A DNA stretch of 40,601 nucleotides from an uncultured Chlorobiota bacterium (GTDB lineage Bacteria > Bacteroidota > Bacteroidia > Bacteroidales > JAADGE01): NCBI GenBank assembly GCA_947311445.1, contig CAMZKV010000002.1, positions 1 to 40,601 of the forward strand, read 5' to 3'. The notes below the pieces were generated by a model. That model was given only the letters and a program-made list of their open reading frames with translations, was not told the DNA's origin and ran no database searches. The translations under genes and the position numbers were made by a program. Shown in pieces: positions 17,424 through 26,999 of this stretch. Position 1 is the stretch's first letter, and each line of letters starts with the position of its first letter.

Positions 17424-20366
17424 ATGAAAATTATAAAACTTACATTTTTTTTCTTTTTAATTTTTGCATTTTCTCTAAATGCACAAAATACTTACTATTG
17501 GGCTGGTGGTGAAACAGGAAATTGGAACACTCCATCTTCATGGAGAGACTCTGACGGAAATATTCTTTTTAATACTCCGGGTTCTAACGACACAGCGGTT
17601 TTTAATGATATTAACCCTACTGTCAGTCTCTTATTAAATCCAACTGTTGCCAAACTTGTGCTTTCTGGAACTTCTGAAGTTACTTTTAAAGATGGAACAA
17701 TCCAAATAGGTATTCTTGAAGTTTTTTCGAACTCAAAAATTATTTTAACTGCAAATACACCAAACAGAGGGATAATTCAGATTAACAATTCTGCTGAAAT
17801 ATATGGAGAAATTGAAGTTGATTACGATAGCGGAATAAGAGCTTTGAATGGCACAACCCAAATAAATTTTGAAGATGGTTCAATATTTAACTCCGGGGCA
17901 AATTCAACATATCAAATTACGAATGGAGGAAATCAAGAAACAGTTTTTTTTAAAAACGGCTCAAGCTACAAACATTATGGTGGTTTTTCTCCCGTAAATT
18001 ATACAGGAGATGATGTTGTTGTTTTTGAACCTGAGAGTAATTATGAGATACGTACCAGTACATCTTCACATATTAAAATAAGTGGCAACACATTTGGGAA
18101 CATTAAAGTATTTGAAGATGTTAATTATACCTATTCCTCTAATACGGATACAACTACATTTAATAACTTAATTATAGAAAACGGAAAAACTTTTTCTGTA
18201 AATTTAAATGGCACAAATAATTATATTAAGATTACAGGAGATACAATTTACAATGGAAATACTCTTAGTCTAACTGCAAATAACGGAATAAGATTTACAA
18301 ATACAACCAATCCTGTTGTTATAGAAGGAACAGAAACAAGCTCAACAATTTTTAAAGTTTCAAATACCAATACTAACAGTGCTTTTACTTTTGTTGAAAG
18401 CGATGTGGAAATAATTCTTAAATCTAATATAGAGTTACAAGGTATGCCTAAGTATAAAGTATTCGGGACTATTGATTTTGAAGGTAGCTCTTTTGTCGGA
18501 AATCTTTCTCTGCAAGATGGTTCTCTTATAAAAACACTTCTCAGTGCTGGTTTCTCCGGTTTAACTCTTGAAGAAACAGGATACGAAATATTAAAATTTT
18601 ATGGGGGTTCTCTCCAAAAAATCGGAATTTCTGGCGGAGTAAATGTTAAAAAAATAATTTTAGATAAAACTTCCAATTCACACTTAAGATTGTTTTCCGA
18701 TTGCGAAACAAAATTTCTTTCATTAAACTCCGGCACGTTTGATATTAAGAATCAAACTCTTAAAATTACAGATAATATAAATTATGAGGGGGGGATATTG
18801 GAAGGTAATACAACATCATCTAGACTTGAACTAGGTGGAAATGGAAACGACACAATAAACTTGCAAACCCCTCTAGGATTATCAGATTTAGTTATAGGCA
18901 CCTCAGTAAATTTAATATATAGTGAATTATTAACCGTAGAAGACAGCTTAGAACTAAATAACGGCAATTTAAACATTCTCACTTCAAACCTAAAACTTGG
19001 GGATAATATTGTAATAAGCTCATCCACAGATGGGAATTTTTCAAACAGCTACATTATTGCTGAAGAAACAGGAAAAATTAACAAAGTTTTTTCTAACGAT
19101 TCAAATGATGCAATTGCAATTCCTGTTGGTACTTCAAATTATCTTTCTGCGATTTCAATTGTTCCAAATGAAAATGCAGAATATTCAATAAACGTATTTG
19201 ACCATGTCTATTCCGACGGATATAATACTTACGGCACAGCAGAAACATACCCCTATGTTTTGGATATGACATGGAATATTGAAACAAACATTTCTAATGA
19301 AGGTGCAATTCTTCAAATATATTGGATAGAAGATGGTTCTATTCAAGCAGACGACTTTAACGCTGCTAATGCTTATATAAGTTATTTTGATAAAAACACA
19401 GAAAAATGGAGTCCTGAAGTTACGGGATCATTTCCTAACCCTTCTCTCGTAAGCTCTATGATAGGAAGTACAAAAACTTTTGTCAACAATGGTATATATT
19501 GCGTTGCATCCGAACCAATAAATAATGTTCCTGTTGTTGGAGGCCAAAGTTTTGATGTTGATAGATTCAGTCCAACAGGCACATTAATTGGAGAACTAGA
19601 TGCAATCGATTCCGATGAAGAACAAACTCTAACTTTTACTATTATTTCTAATATTTTCGAAATATATATAGACGGTAACAGTATTTATGTGGGAGATTCG
19701 ACACAGTTAGCAGATGCCACAGACAATTTTTATATATTTGACGCAGAAGTTTGTGATAACGGATATCCTAATTTATGTGCAACTTTTTTGATTACAGTAG
19801 ATATTCTCGACCCTATTCCTGTTTCATCAGACCATGGATTTACGATACCGGAACACAGCCTCAACGGATTTGAGGTAGGGCAACTTGCAACAACAAATGT
19901 AGCAGATACCGGCACAGTAGTTTTTGAACTCTTAGAACCCGAAGATGCTTTTAGTTTGTCAAGAGATGGGCTAATAACTGTTGCAAATTCTAGCGTTTTA
20001 GAATATTCAACAAATCCTGAGTTTGAATTTTCATTTAAAGTTTTTTATCGAGGACTAAGCAATTCTTATAACGAATATGTAATAAAAATAATTTTAACTG
20101 AAATAAGCCCAAATGATATCTTTGTTTCAAATTTTATTTCTCCTAATGGTGATGGAATTAACGATACGTGGATTGTATCCGGTGGCGAAGAAAAATATTC
20201 TGTTATGGTTTTTAATAAGGTAGGAAATCTTGTTTTTAAATCCGATGACTATAGAAGCAGATGGGATGGAATTAGCAGAGGGCATAATCTTAGTCCCGGA
20301 GTTTATTATTATATAATTAAAGCAAATAATACTGAGAAAAAAGGAACTATAACACTTGTTCGCTAA
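17424..20366 (+). CDS. Large T9SS cargo adhesin with cadherin-like domains and type B sorting domain
   Basis: The product is 980 residues. The start is placed at the ATG of MKIIKLTFFFFLIFAFSLNA, a clear signal peptide; the open frame extends further upstream but begins with a GTG and lacks sense as protein. Mature sequence opens with NTYYWAGGETGNWNTPSSW, the W-rich start seen in many Bacteroidota surface proteins, then a long beta-rich, Asn/Thr/Ser-rich body (about 50-690) with parallel-beta-helix character. Two cadherin-like domains follow (about 700-790 and 795-893; FDVDRFSPTGTLIGELDAID, FTIPEHSLNGFEVGQL). A type B C-terminal sorting domain spans about 896-980 (FISPNGDGINDTW, VFNKVGNLVF, RWDG, LSPGVYYYII, KGTITLVR; CHU_C/TIGR04131 type). 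It should cross the outer membrane through T9SS and stay on the surface with the PorP/SprF-type partner encoded next. Confidence 0.87.
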   Translation: MKIIKLTFFFFLIFAFSLNAQNTYYWAGGETGNWNTPSSWRDSDGNILFNTPGSNDTAVFNDINPTVSLLLNPTVAKLVLSGTSEVTFKDGTIQIGILEVFSNSKIILTANTPNRGIIQINNSAEIYGEIEVDYDSGIRALNGTTQINFEDGSIFNSGANSTYQITNGGNQETVFFKNGSSYKHYGGFSPVNYTGDDVVVFEPESNYEIRTSTSSHIKISGNTFGNIKVFEDVNYTYSSNTDTTTFNNLIIENGKTFSVNLNGTNNYIKITGDTIYNGNTLSLTANNGIRFTNTTNPVVIEGTETSSTIFKVSNTNTNSAFTFVESDVEIILKSNIELQGMPKYKVFGTIDFEGSSFVGNLSLQDGSLIKTLLSAGFSGLTLEETGYEILKFYGGSLQKIGISGGVNVKKIILDKTSNSHLRLFSDCETKFLSLNSGTFDIKNQTLKITDNINYEGGILEGNTTSSRLELGGNGNDTINLQTPLGLSDLVIGTSVNLIYSELLTVEDSLELNNGNLNILTSNLKLGDNIVISSSTDGNFSNSYIIAEETGKINKVFSNDSNDAIAIPVGTSNYLSAISIVPNENAEYSINVFDHVYSDGYNTYGTAETYPYVLDMTWNIETNISNEGAILQIYWIEDGSIQADDFNAANAYISYFDKNTEKWSPEVTGSFPNPSLVSSMIGSTKTFVNNGIYCVASEPINNVPVVGGQSFDVDRFSPTGTLIGELDAIDSDEEQTLTFTIISNIFEIYIDGNSIYVGDSTQLADATDNFYIFDAEVCDNGYPNLCATFLITVDILDPIPVSSDHGFTIPEHSLNGFEVGQLATTNVADTGTVVFELLEPEDAFSLSRDGLITVANSSVLEYSTNPEFEFSFKVFYRGLSNSYNEYVIKIILTEISPNDIFVSNFISPNGDGINDTWIVSGGEEKYSVMVFNKVGNLVFKSDDYRSRWDGISRGHNLSPGVYYYIIKANNTEKKGTITLVR

Positions 20367-20391
20367 TTATTGCAGTTCTGTTGAGCAAGCC

Positions 20392-20440
20392 TTTTGGGAA
20401 TTGAAAACCACAAAAGCAGTTAAAATCTTAACTCCCAAAA
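20392..20440 (+). other. Inverted repeat between adhesin and PorP/SprF-OmpA genes
   Basis: TTTTGGGA (20392-20399) and TCCCAAAA (20433-20440) are perfectly complementary in the 102-bp gap between two co-directional genes. With no T-tract it may be an mRNA-processing or attenuation hairpin that sets different expression of cargo and partner. Confidence 0.3.
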
Positions 20441-20468
20441 AATTGCAAACGCATCTAAAAAGCACATA

Positions 20469-22034
20469 ATGATAAAAAAAATATACTTTATAATATTATT
20501 TACATTCATATTTATTTTAGGGAAGTCGCAAATTTATGACATTCATAATTTCCACACGCAAAACCTCTTTTATTACAGCCCTGCTCATACAGGAGACAAA
20601 GAGCAAATTGCAGCTTTTGTAACTTACAGAAGACATTTGGTAAACATAAACGACAACTCAAAAAATGCTACTTTTGGAATTCATTCTCCTATTACAAAAA
20701 AAATGAATATGGGAGCTTTAATAAAAACCCAAAAATTTGGTTTAGCAGAAACTCTATCCGGCAGATTAGATTATTCTTTTAGAACACCAATTGCTAAAAA
20801 TCATATTATTGCTTTCGGAATAAACGGTGGTGCTTTTCAAAGAAACTTAAATTTAGAAGATTTAAAAATATATGACTCCGGAATTGAAGACCCGGTTTTA
20901 AGACCCGATTATTATAAAAAAACACAAGTTTTTATGGGAGCATCACTTTTATATATTTTTAAGAATTTTGAATTTGATATAGGAATACCTGTTCTTTATA
21001 AATATTCAGAAAGTAGTATTAACAAAGGATACATTATCAGTAATTACTGGTCTTTTTTATCATATAGCCTTTTTTCCGAAAATAAAAAATGGAAAATTCA
21101 GCCATCTTTTTCAGTTTTTTTAAATACCGACAAATTGCTAAATTACAATGCAAACCTTTTGTTTGATTACAAAAACATTGTTTGGATTCAGCCAACGTAC
21201 AAAAAAAACAACAGCATTGCAGTTGCAATAGGTATAAATATAAAAAAAATAGGAATTGCGTATGCCTATGAAACAAACTCGGGAGCTCTTGCAAGTATTG
21301 GAGGTCCTTCCCATGAAATAATGATTTCATACGGAATGTTTAAACCAAGAATAACCCCCTTAGACACCCTTAGTCCAGAGTACCACCACAATTTAAAATC
21401 TATAATTGATAATAAAACCTACGAAGAGTATGTTACTTCAAATAATTATGACTTTTACAACAATATTATTGAACTTACAGACTCAATTTACAAAGAGGAA
21501 GTTATAAAAAAAGACCCTAATTATAAATTAAAACAAGATTCATTAAAACTTGCACAAATAGAAAAATTTAGATTAGACTCTCTTGAAAAAGTAAGAATCG
21601 ATTCTTTGGAACAACAAAGAATTGCTAAAATTGAACAAGCAAAAAGAGATTCAATAAGAAACTACCATCTTAGGCATCTACCTGATACTGAAATAGATAT
21701 ACTAAAAATAGGAGTTCATTTTAATAAAAGTTCTGCGATGGTTAACCAAGAATCAAGAGAGTATTTAAACAAGGTTGCAAAACTAATAAGAGCAAATAAA
21801 AAAATCAGGATTTTAATTTCCGGGCACACTTGCGATTTGGGTTCAGATGAAACAAATAAAAGATTATCTGCCGATAGAGCAGGAGCAGTAAAATTTTATC
21901 TTATTAGGCAAGGGGTAAATTCTCAGCAAATATCTACAAATTTAAAGCTAGATGCTGAACCAATTGCTCCAAATACTAATGAAGAAAACAGGAAATTAAA
22001 TAGGCGGGTAAGTTTTTCTGTTATAAAAGAATAA
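20469..22034 (+). CDS. PorP/SprF-type T9SS outer-membrane protein fused to an OmpA peptidoglycan-binding domain
   Basis: The product is 521 residues. A signal peptide (about 1-20) leads into the PorP/SprF domain about 20-295, with the family signatures YDIHNFHTQNLFYYSPAHTG, FVTYRRHLV, GALIKTQKFG and the ending LASIGGPSHEIMISY. A linker about 300-400 is rich in Lys/Asp/Gln and partly coiled (LEKVRIDSLEQQRIAKIEQA). An OmpA-like domain spans about 405-521 (LKIGVHFNKSSAMVNQESRE, ILISGHTCDLGSDETNKRLS, ADRAGAVKFYLIRQGV), with the Asp and Arg expected to hold diaminopimelate. SprF/PorP proteins partner type B cargo and retain it at the surface; the fused OmpA domain should tie the complex to peptidoglycan. 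It is encoded directly after its presumed cargo adhesin. Confidence 0.85.
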   Translation: MIKKIYFIILFTFIFILGKSQIYDIHNFHTQNLFYYSPAHTGDKEQIAAFVTYRRHLVNINDNSKNATFGIHSPITKKMNMGALIKTQKFGLAETLSGRLDYSFRTPIAKNHIIAFGINGGAFQRNLNLEDLKIYDSGIEDPVLRPDYYKKTQVFMGASLLYIFKNFEFDIGIPVLYKYSESSINKGYIISNYWSFLSYSLFSENKKWKIQPSFSVFLNTDKLLNYNANLLFDYKNIVWIQPTYKKNNSIAVAIGINIKKIGIAYAYETNSGALASIGGPSHEIMISYGMFKPRITPLDTLSPEYHHNLKSIIDNKTYEEYVTSNNYDFYNNIIELTDSIYKEEVIKKDPNYKLKQDSLKLAQIEKFRLDSLEKVRIDSLEQQRIAKIEQAKRDSIRNYHLRHLPDTEIDILKIGVHFNKSSAMVNQESREYLNKVAKLIRANKKIRILISGHTCDLGSDETNKRLSADRAGAVKFYLIRQGVNSQQISTNLKLDAEPIAPNTNEENRKLNRRVSFSVIKE

Positions 22035-22225
22035 TTTATTTTTTTAAGCCCAAACATTATTCATAGAGCTCAAGTATTATTGACTTAAAGTACTAATTAG
22101 CTATAACAAACAAGACAAAAACAATACAAGTTTAAGCTATATTTTGTTTTTCCCTTCTATCTTAGCTGAAGCTCTTTGTGGGTATCTAGATAAAAAATTA
22201 ACAAAATAATTAAGCTCAATAAATT

Positions 22226-22249
22226 AAAGAGCGACTGAAGTCGCTCTTT
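22226..22249. terminator. Strong bidirectional hairpin terminator
   Basis: AAAGAGCGAC (22226-22235) pairs perfectly with GTCGCTCTTT (22240-22249) around a TGAA tetraloop. It lies between the convergent PorP/SprF-OmpA gene (stop 22034) and pntB (stop 22331), with T-rich sequence on both sides. The rest of the 296-bp gap holds no recognisable gene. Confidence 0.7.
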
Positions 22250-22330
22250 TAAGTATTTTGTTATATTTTATCAAGAAATAATAAATAATGGTTCTTAATA
22301 CAAGGAGTTATAACATGGAGATTATTAAAA

Positions 22331-23725
22331 TTATTTCCTTAAAAAAGAATTTATTTTATCGACACTATCTTTAGCATCTCCATATAACATATCAGTATTT
22401 TCTTTATAGAAAAGAGGATTTTGAACCCCTGCATAGCCAACAGCCATTGATCGTTTCATTACAATAACTCTTTCGGCATTCCAAACTTCAATAATGGGCA
22501 TTCCATAGATTGGACTAGCCTCATCTTCAAGTGCTCCGGGGTTTACAATATCGTTTGCTCCAATAACTAAAACGATATCAGTTTCTGCCATATCATCATT
22601 AACCTCTTCCATTTCTAGAACTATATCGTAAGAAACATTTGCTTCCGCCAATAAAACATTCATGTGCCCAGGAAGTCTTCCTGCTACCGGATGAATTCCA
22701 AATGTAACTTTTTTTCCTTCTTTTTGTAAACTTTTCACTAAATCGTGTACAGGGTATTGTGCTTTTGCAACAGCCATTCCGTAACCCGGTACAATAAGAA
22801 CAGATTTAGCTTCTGCTAACATTTCTGCAACTTCTTCGTGGTCAGTTGAAGTAACCTCTCCTTCCGGTTTTTTTGCATCTCCGACAGGAACATCGCCAAA
22901 GCCACCAAAAATAACTGATAGGAATGAACGATTCATTGCTTCGCACATTATTATAGAAAGAATAGCACCGGAACTACCAACTAATGCACCTGTTATAATT
23001 AAAAGGTCGTTTCCCAGCATAAAACCTGCTGCTGCTGCTGCCCATCCTGAATATGAATTTAGCATTGATACAACAACCGGCATATCTGCTCCGCCAATTG
23101 CCATTACCAACATAACTCCAATAAAAGATGCAATTCCTGTCATAACATACAGATATAGCATTCCTTCTGTGCCTTCTGCTCCTGCAAACAACACACCCAT
23201 ATATATTGCAATAAGAACTAAAACGATGTTGACAATATGTCTTCCTTTATAAGCTAATGGTTTACTTGGAATTTTTCCATCTAGTTTTCCCCAGGCAATT
23301 ATTGAACCTGTAAAAGTAACTGCACCAATAAACACACCAATAAATATTTCAATTAGATGAATAGTATGTTCAGAGCCTGTAATTTCTTGTGTGTGTGGGT
23401 CAAGATAAGAACCAAAACCTACCAATACAGCAGCCAATCCTACAAAACTATGTAAAATTGCAACTAATTGAGGCATTGATGTCATTTCGACTTTTCGAGC
23501 AACTATAATTCCAATAACTGAGGCTATTGCTATAGCAACAATAATATAGATATATCCATCAACTCCTTCTCCCAATACGGTAGAAACAATAGCTATTATC
23601 ATTCCTATCATTCCGTAAAATACTCCTTTTTTAGCAGATTCTTGTGAAGATAATCCGCCAAGACTTAAAATAAATAGTATGCCGGCAAATAAATAAGCGG
23701 CTGTTTGTATTTGTTGTGAAATCAT
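22331..23725 (-). CDS. pntB: NAD(P) transhydrogenase subunit beta
   Basis: The product is 464 residues, close to the 462 of E. coli PntB. The N-terminal two thirds is a bundle of membrane helices (domain II) with [30 protein letters not shown] and [20 protein letters not shown], all hallmarks of the proton channel. The C-terminal domain III (about 290-464) binds NADP(H): [63 protein letters not shown]. The enzyme couples proton entry to hydride transfer from NADH to NADP+, supplying NADPH. The gene starts 6 bp after the pntA stop, so the two form an operon. No residue loss was noticed. Confidence 0.95.
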   Translation of the reverse strand: MISQQIQTAAYLFAGILFILSLGGLSSQESAKKGVFYGMIGMIIAIVSTVLGEGVDGYIYIIVAIAIASVIGIIVARKVEMTSMPQLVAILHSFVGLAAVLVGFGSYLDPHTQEITGSEHTIHLIEIFIGVFIGAVTFTGSIIAWGKLDGKIPSKPLAYKGRHIVNIVLVLIAIYMGVLFAGAEGTEGMLYLYVMTGIASFIGVMLVMAIGGADMPVVVSMLNSYSGWAAAAAGFMLGNDLLIITGALVGSSGAILSIIMCEAMNRSFLSVIFGGFGDVPVGDAKKPEGEVTSTDHEEVAEMLAEAKSVLIVPGYGMAVAKAQYPVHDLVKSLQKEGKKVTFGIHPVAGRLPGHMNVLLAEANVSYDIVLEMEEVNDDMAETDIVLVIGANDIVNPGALEDEASPIYGMPIIEVWNAERVIVMKRSMAVGYAGVQNPLFYKENTDMLYGDAKDSVDKINSFLRK

Positions 23726-23731
23726 TTTTTC

Positions 23732-25267
23732 TTATTTTTTAAACATTTTTAACATACGATGAGTAACAAAGAAACCTCCGACAATATTTATACTCGCAAC
23801 AAGAATAGCTATTCCTGCAATAACAGTCATTGGGTCAGATAGATTATTTTGAGTTTGTAAGAGTCCTCCTACAATTATAATTCCGCTAATTGCATTTGTA
23901 ACAGCCATCAAGGGAGTATGCAAAGAATGAGAAACATTCCAAATGACTTGCCATCCGATAAAAACTGAAAGCACAAAAACAGTAAAATGTCCCATAAAAT
24001 CAGCAGGAGCAACTTTTCCTAAAAAGAATAAGAAAACTCCAATTACAGCTAAAGAAATTCCTGTAGATATTGCTTTCTTCTTAGAGATTTGTTCAGGAGT
24101 TGGCAATACTTTTTTCTCAATTTTTGTCTCATCTTCTTTTTTTTGCGGACTAACAGGTAGAGGTTTTGGTGGCCAATTTATTTTTCCGTTATATGTAACC
24201 ATAGCACGAGAAATTACATCGTCTTCCATATCAATTTTAAAATTCTCGGCTTTCCCCATATCGTCAAGTAAATGACAAAGGTTATTTCCATATAATTGAC
24301 TTGCTTGTGCAGGTAACTGATCTAATTTTCCAAGAATTATAACACCATTATCAGTCGTATATACTTCATCCTTTTTTGTTAATTCGCAGTTTCCACCAGC
24401 AGATGCAGCAAGGTCAACAATAACAGAACCGGCTTTCATGACATCTACATGGTCTTTTAGAATTAACTTTGGAGCAGGTCGCCCGGGAATAAGAGCTGTT
24501 GTAATAATAATATCAACTTCAGCTGCTTGTTTTTTAAACAATGCCATTTCAGCTTCAATAAACTCTTTACTCATTACTTTTGAGTAACCGGATTCTGTTG
24601 CTCCATCTTCCTCAATATCTACCGTAAGAAACTGAGCTCCCATACTTTCAATTTGTTCGGCAACTTCTCCTCTTGTGTCAAAAGCACGAACAATTGCACC
24701 AAGTGAATTTGCAGTTCCAATTGATGCCAAACCGGCAACACCGGCACCTATAACCAGTACTTTCGCAGGATTTACTTTCCCTGCAGCTGTAATTTGACCA
24801 TTTAAAAATCTTCCAAAATAATTTGCTCCTTCAATTACAGCTCTATATCCAGCAATATTTGCCATTGAAGAAAGAACATCCATTTTTTGTGCTCTTGAAA
24901 TTCTTGGAATAGCATCCATTGCTATTGCATTTACTTTTTTAGCCGCTAATTTTTCTAATAAATCAGGATTTTGAGCAGGCCATAAATAGCTAAGAACTAC
25001 TAAACCTTCGTGCATCATTTCAATTTCTTGTTCTGTTGGAGCAGAAACTTTTAAAATAATATCGGAAGTTTGGTATAGCTCTTTTTCGGATTCAACGATT
25101 GTTGCTCCGGAGTTTGAATATTCTTTATCAGAATAATTTGCATTTTTTCCTGCATTATTTTGAATAAAAACATCAAATCCTTGTTTAATCAGTCTTTCAA
25201 CTGTCTTTGGAGTTGCTCCGACACGTAATTCGTGTGAATCTTTTTCTTTTGGAATTCCAACTTTCAT
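23732..25267 (-). CDS. pntA: NAD(P) transhydrogenase subunit alpha
   Basis: The product is 511 residues. Domain I (about 1-375) is the NAD(H)-binding, alanine-dehydrogenase-like part: MKVGIPKEKDSHELRVGATP, the Rossmann motif VLVIGAGVAGLASIGTANSL, RAFDTRGEVAEQIESMGAQF, and the mobile loop ALIPGRPAPKLI. After a charged linker (about 375-395) come three membrane helices (about 400-505) of domain II, ending VGGFFVTHRMLKMFKK. The subunit is therefore the undivided form (alpha1 plus alpha2 in one chain), as in E. coli. It is the first gene of pntAB, preceded by a TAnnTTTG box, and diverges from metK across about 370 bp. Confidence 0.95.
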   Translation of the reverse strand: MKVGIPKEKDSHELRVGATPKTVERLIKQGFDVFIQNNAGKNANYSDKEYSNSGATIVESEKELYQTSDIILKVSAPTEQEIEMMHEGLVVLSYLWPAQNPDLLEKLAAKKVNAIAMDAIPRISRAQKMDVLSSMANIAGYRAVIEGANYFGRFLNGQITAAGKVNPAKVLVIGAGVAGLASIGTANSLGAIVRAFDTRGEVAEQIESMGAQFLTVDIEEDGATESGYSKVMSKEFIEAEMALFKKQAAEVDIIITTALIPGRPAPKLILKDHVDVMKAGSVIVDLAASAGGNCELTKKDEVYTTDNGVIILGKLDQLPAQASQLYGNNLCHLLDDMGKAENFKIDMEDDVISRAMVTYNGKINWPPKPLPVSPQKKEDETKIEKKVLPTPEQISKKKAISTGISLAVIGVFLFFLGKVAPADFMGHFTVFVLSVFIGWQVIWNVSHSLHTPLMAVTNAISGIIIVGGLLQTQNNLSDPMTVIAGIAILVASINIVGGFFVTHRMLKMFKK

Positions 25268-25337
25268 GTGTCTATTTTTTTATTTGTTGATATTGAATAA
25301 GTTGCTTAAATTTATAATATTTATTTATTTTTTGCTA

Positions 25338-25345
25338 CAAAATTA
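25338..25345 (-). promoter_or_regulatory. Putative -7 box TAATTTTG of pntAB
   Basis: A minus-strand match to TAnnTTTG about 70 bp before the pntA ATG. The rest of the divergent region (25346-25520) is AT-rich with an 8-bp hairpin CATATAAA...TTTATATG (25381-25402) and no ORF. Confidence 0.35.
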
Positions 25346-25524
25346 ATATTAAAAGTAAACTTTAAAAAAATTTTAGTTCTCATATAAAAACAAATTTATA
25401 TGTGTAAATACGTGGGCATCTAATCCTCTGATATTAATGCAGGTACAAGCTCACAAAACATATAATGTTAAAAAACATCTTTAAGTTAATTATAATTTTT
25501 TTTTTACATCAAATAAAAATTTTA

Positions 25525-25532
25525 TAATTTCG
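25525..25532 (+). promoter_or_regulatory. Putative -7 box TAATTTCG of metK
   Basis: One mismatch from TAnnTTTG. A start about 6 bp downstream would place the transcript 5' end right at the beginning of the SAM-II-like aptamer, which is the arrangement expected for this very compact riboswitch. Confidence 0.35.
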
Positions 25533-25536
25533 CAAA

Positions 25537-25607
25537 TGCGGAAAGATTTGATTGCTTGCAACCGCAGAAAAAAATGCTAAAAACAAACTTCTGTTTAAAA
25601 TCTTTCC
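25537..25607 (+). promoter_or_regulatory. SAM-II-type riboswitch in the metK leader
   Basis: Stem P1 is TGCGG (25537-25541) with CCGCA (25562-25566). It encloses the conserved loop GATTTG and TTGCAA, followed by an A-rich segment and GCTAAAAA (25576-25583), the conserved 3' signature of SAM-II. The pseudoknot can form between TTG (25552-25554) and CAA (25584-25586), replacing C/G pairs seen in the metX-type reference, which looks like covariation. A downstream segment AAATCTTTCC (25598-25607) is perfectly complementary to GGAAAGATTT (25540-25549) inside P1/L1, so aptamer folding and this pairing exclude each other. The ligand would be S-adenosylmethionine, the product of the enzyme encoded 30 bp downstream. 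The aptamer class is recognised by eye only. Confidence 0.75.
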
Positions 25608-25637
25608 TTTTAAAAACACAAACTTAAATATACTAAA

Positions 25638-26918
25638 ATGTCATATTTTTTTACATCAGAGTCAGTATCTGAAGGGCATCCGGATAAGGTAGCAGATCAA
25701 ATTTCAGACGCATTATTAGATGAATTTTTAAAACAAGACCCGGAATCAAAAGTTGCCTGTGAAACTCTTGTAACAACAGGATTAACAGTTCTAAGCGGAG
25801 AAGTAAAAACTTCGGCTTGGGTTGATGCTCAAATAACGGCAAGAAATGTTATTAAAGAAATAGGTTACACAAAAGGGGAATATAAATTTGAATCTGAATC
25901 TTGTGGAGTAATTTCTACAATACATGAACAATCTTCCGATATAAATCAAGGAGTAGAAAGAGATATTCCGGAAGAACAAGGAGCAGGAGACCAGGGGATG
26001 ATGTTTGGTTTTGCAAATGATGAAACTGAAGACTTTATGCCTTTACCTATTGATTTATCACATAAGCTTTTAATTGAGATGGCTGCAATAAGAAAGGCTG
26101 GAAAACAAATGACTTATCTTCGTCCGGATTCTAAATCGCAAGTTACTGTTGAGTATGATGACAGTAACAAGGCATTGCGGATTGACACAATTGTTGTTTC
26201 AACACAGCATGATGATTTTGTTTCAGCAGATTCGTCAAAAACTCAAAAAGAAGCCGATGATGAGATGCTAAATAAGATTTTTAATGATGTTAAAAATATT
26301 TTAATACCAAATGTAAAAAGAAATCTTCCCGATTCAATAAAATCCTTATTTAAAGGAGATTATAAATTATTTGTAAATCCTACCGGAAAGTTTGTAATTG
26401 GTGGTCCGCATGGAGATACCGGTTTAACAGGAAGAAAAATAATTGTTGATACATACGGCGGTAGAGGAGCACATGGAGGTGGAGCTTTTTCCGGAAAAGA
26501 CTCATCAAAAGTTGACCGTTCAGCCGCTTATGCAACTAGGCATATTGCAAAAAACATGGTTGCGGCAGGACTTGCAAGTGAAGTTTTAGTCCAAGTTGCA
26601 TATGCCATTGGAGTTGCTCAGCCTGTTGGATTTTACATCAATACAAACGGGACTGCAAAAATTAATTTAAGCGATAGTGAAATTGCAGAGAAGATTAATA
26701 AATTATTTGATATGCGACCAGCTGCTATTGTAAAACGTTTTGGTTTGAAAAATCCAATTTTTAGAGAAACTGCTGCATACGGACATATGGGAAGAAAACC
26801 TTTCACAAAAGAAGTAACATTCTCAAACAATGGAAATTCATACAAAAAAGAAGTTGAATTTTTTGCTTGGGAAAAACTTGATTATGTTGAAAAAATAAAA
26901 TCAGCATTTAAATTATAA
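25638..26918 (+). CDS. metK: S-adenosylmethionine synthetase
   Basis: The product is 426 residues, longer than E. coli MetK (384) but usual for Bacteroidota. It makes S-adenosylmethionine from methionine and ATP in the cytoplasm. Signatures: [20 protein letters not shown] near the N-terminus (ATP/metal site), [12 protein letters not shown] (hexapeptide motif), the central Lys/Asp-containing strands, and [20 protein letters not shown] with the P-loop-like GGGAFSGKD. The C-terminus keeps AYGHMGR. The start ATG lies 30 bp after the SAM-II-like element, so expression is probably repressed by its own product. A stem with a T-rich loop follows the stop. Confidence 0.96.
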   Translation: MSYFFTSESVSEGHPDKVADQISDALLDEFLKQDPESKVACETLVTTGLTVLSGEVKTSAWVDAQITARNVIKEIGYTKGEYKFESESCGVISTIHEQSSDINQGVERDIPEEQGAGDQGMMFGFANDETEDFMPLPIDLSHKLLIEMAAIRKAGKQMTYLRPDSKSQVTVEYDDSNKALRIDTIVVSTQHDDFVSADSSKTQKEADDEMLNKIFNDVKNILIPNVKRNLPDSIKSLFKGDYKLFVNPTGKFVIGGPHGDTGLTGRKIIVDTYGGRGAHGGGAFSGKDSSKVDRSAAYATRHIAKNMVAAGLASEVLVQVAYAIGVAQPVGFYINTNGTAKINLSDSEIAEKINKLFDMRPAAIVKRFGLKNPIFRETAAYGHMGRKPFTKEVTFSNNGNSYKKEVEFFAWEKLDYVEKIKSAFKL

Positions 26919-26940
26919 TAGATTTTATATCAATAATTAT

Positions 26941-26977
26941 TTAAGGTGTCATTATTTTTTTAATTTTGATACCTTAA
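26941..26977 (+). other. Hairpin after metK overlapping the gmd -7 box
   Basis: TTAAGGTGTC (26941-26950) pairs with GATACCTTAA (26968-26977), with one G-U pair. The 17-base loop contains a T-run and TAATTTTG (26961-26968), an exact TAnnTTTG box that probably drives gmd, whose ATG is 31 bp downstream. The hairpin lacks a T-tract after the stem, so it is a doubtful terminator. Confidence 0.4.
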
Positions 26978-26999
26978 ATTATTTATAATAGACTTTTAT

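Noticed and set aside
22315-22374. 19-residue plus-strand ORF with an AAGGAG sequence upstream
   Set aside because: It is antisense to the pntB 3' end, very short, and genes here do not use Shine-Dalgarno sites, so the match looks accidental.
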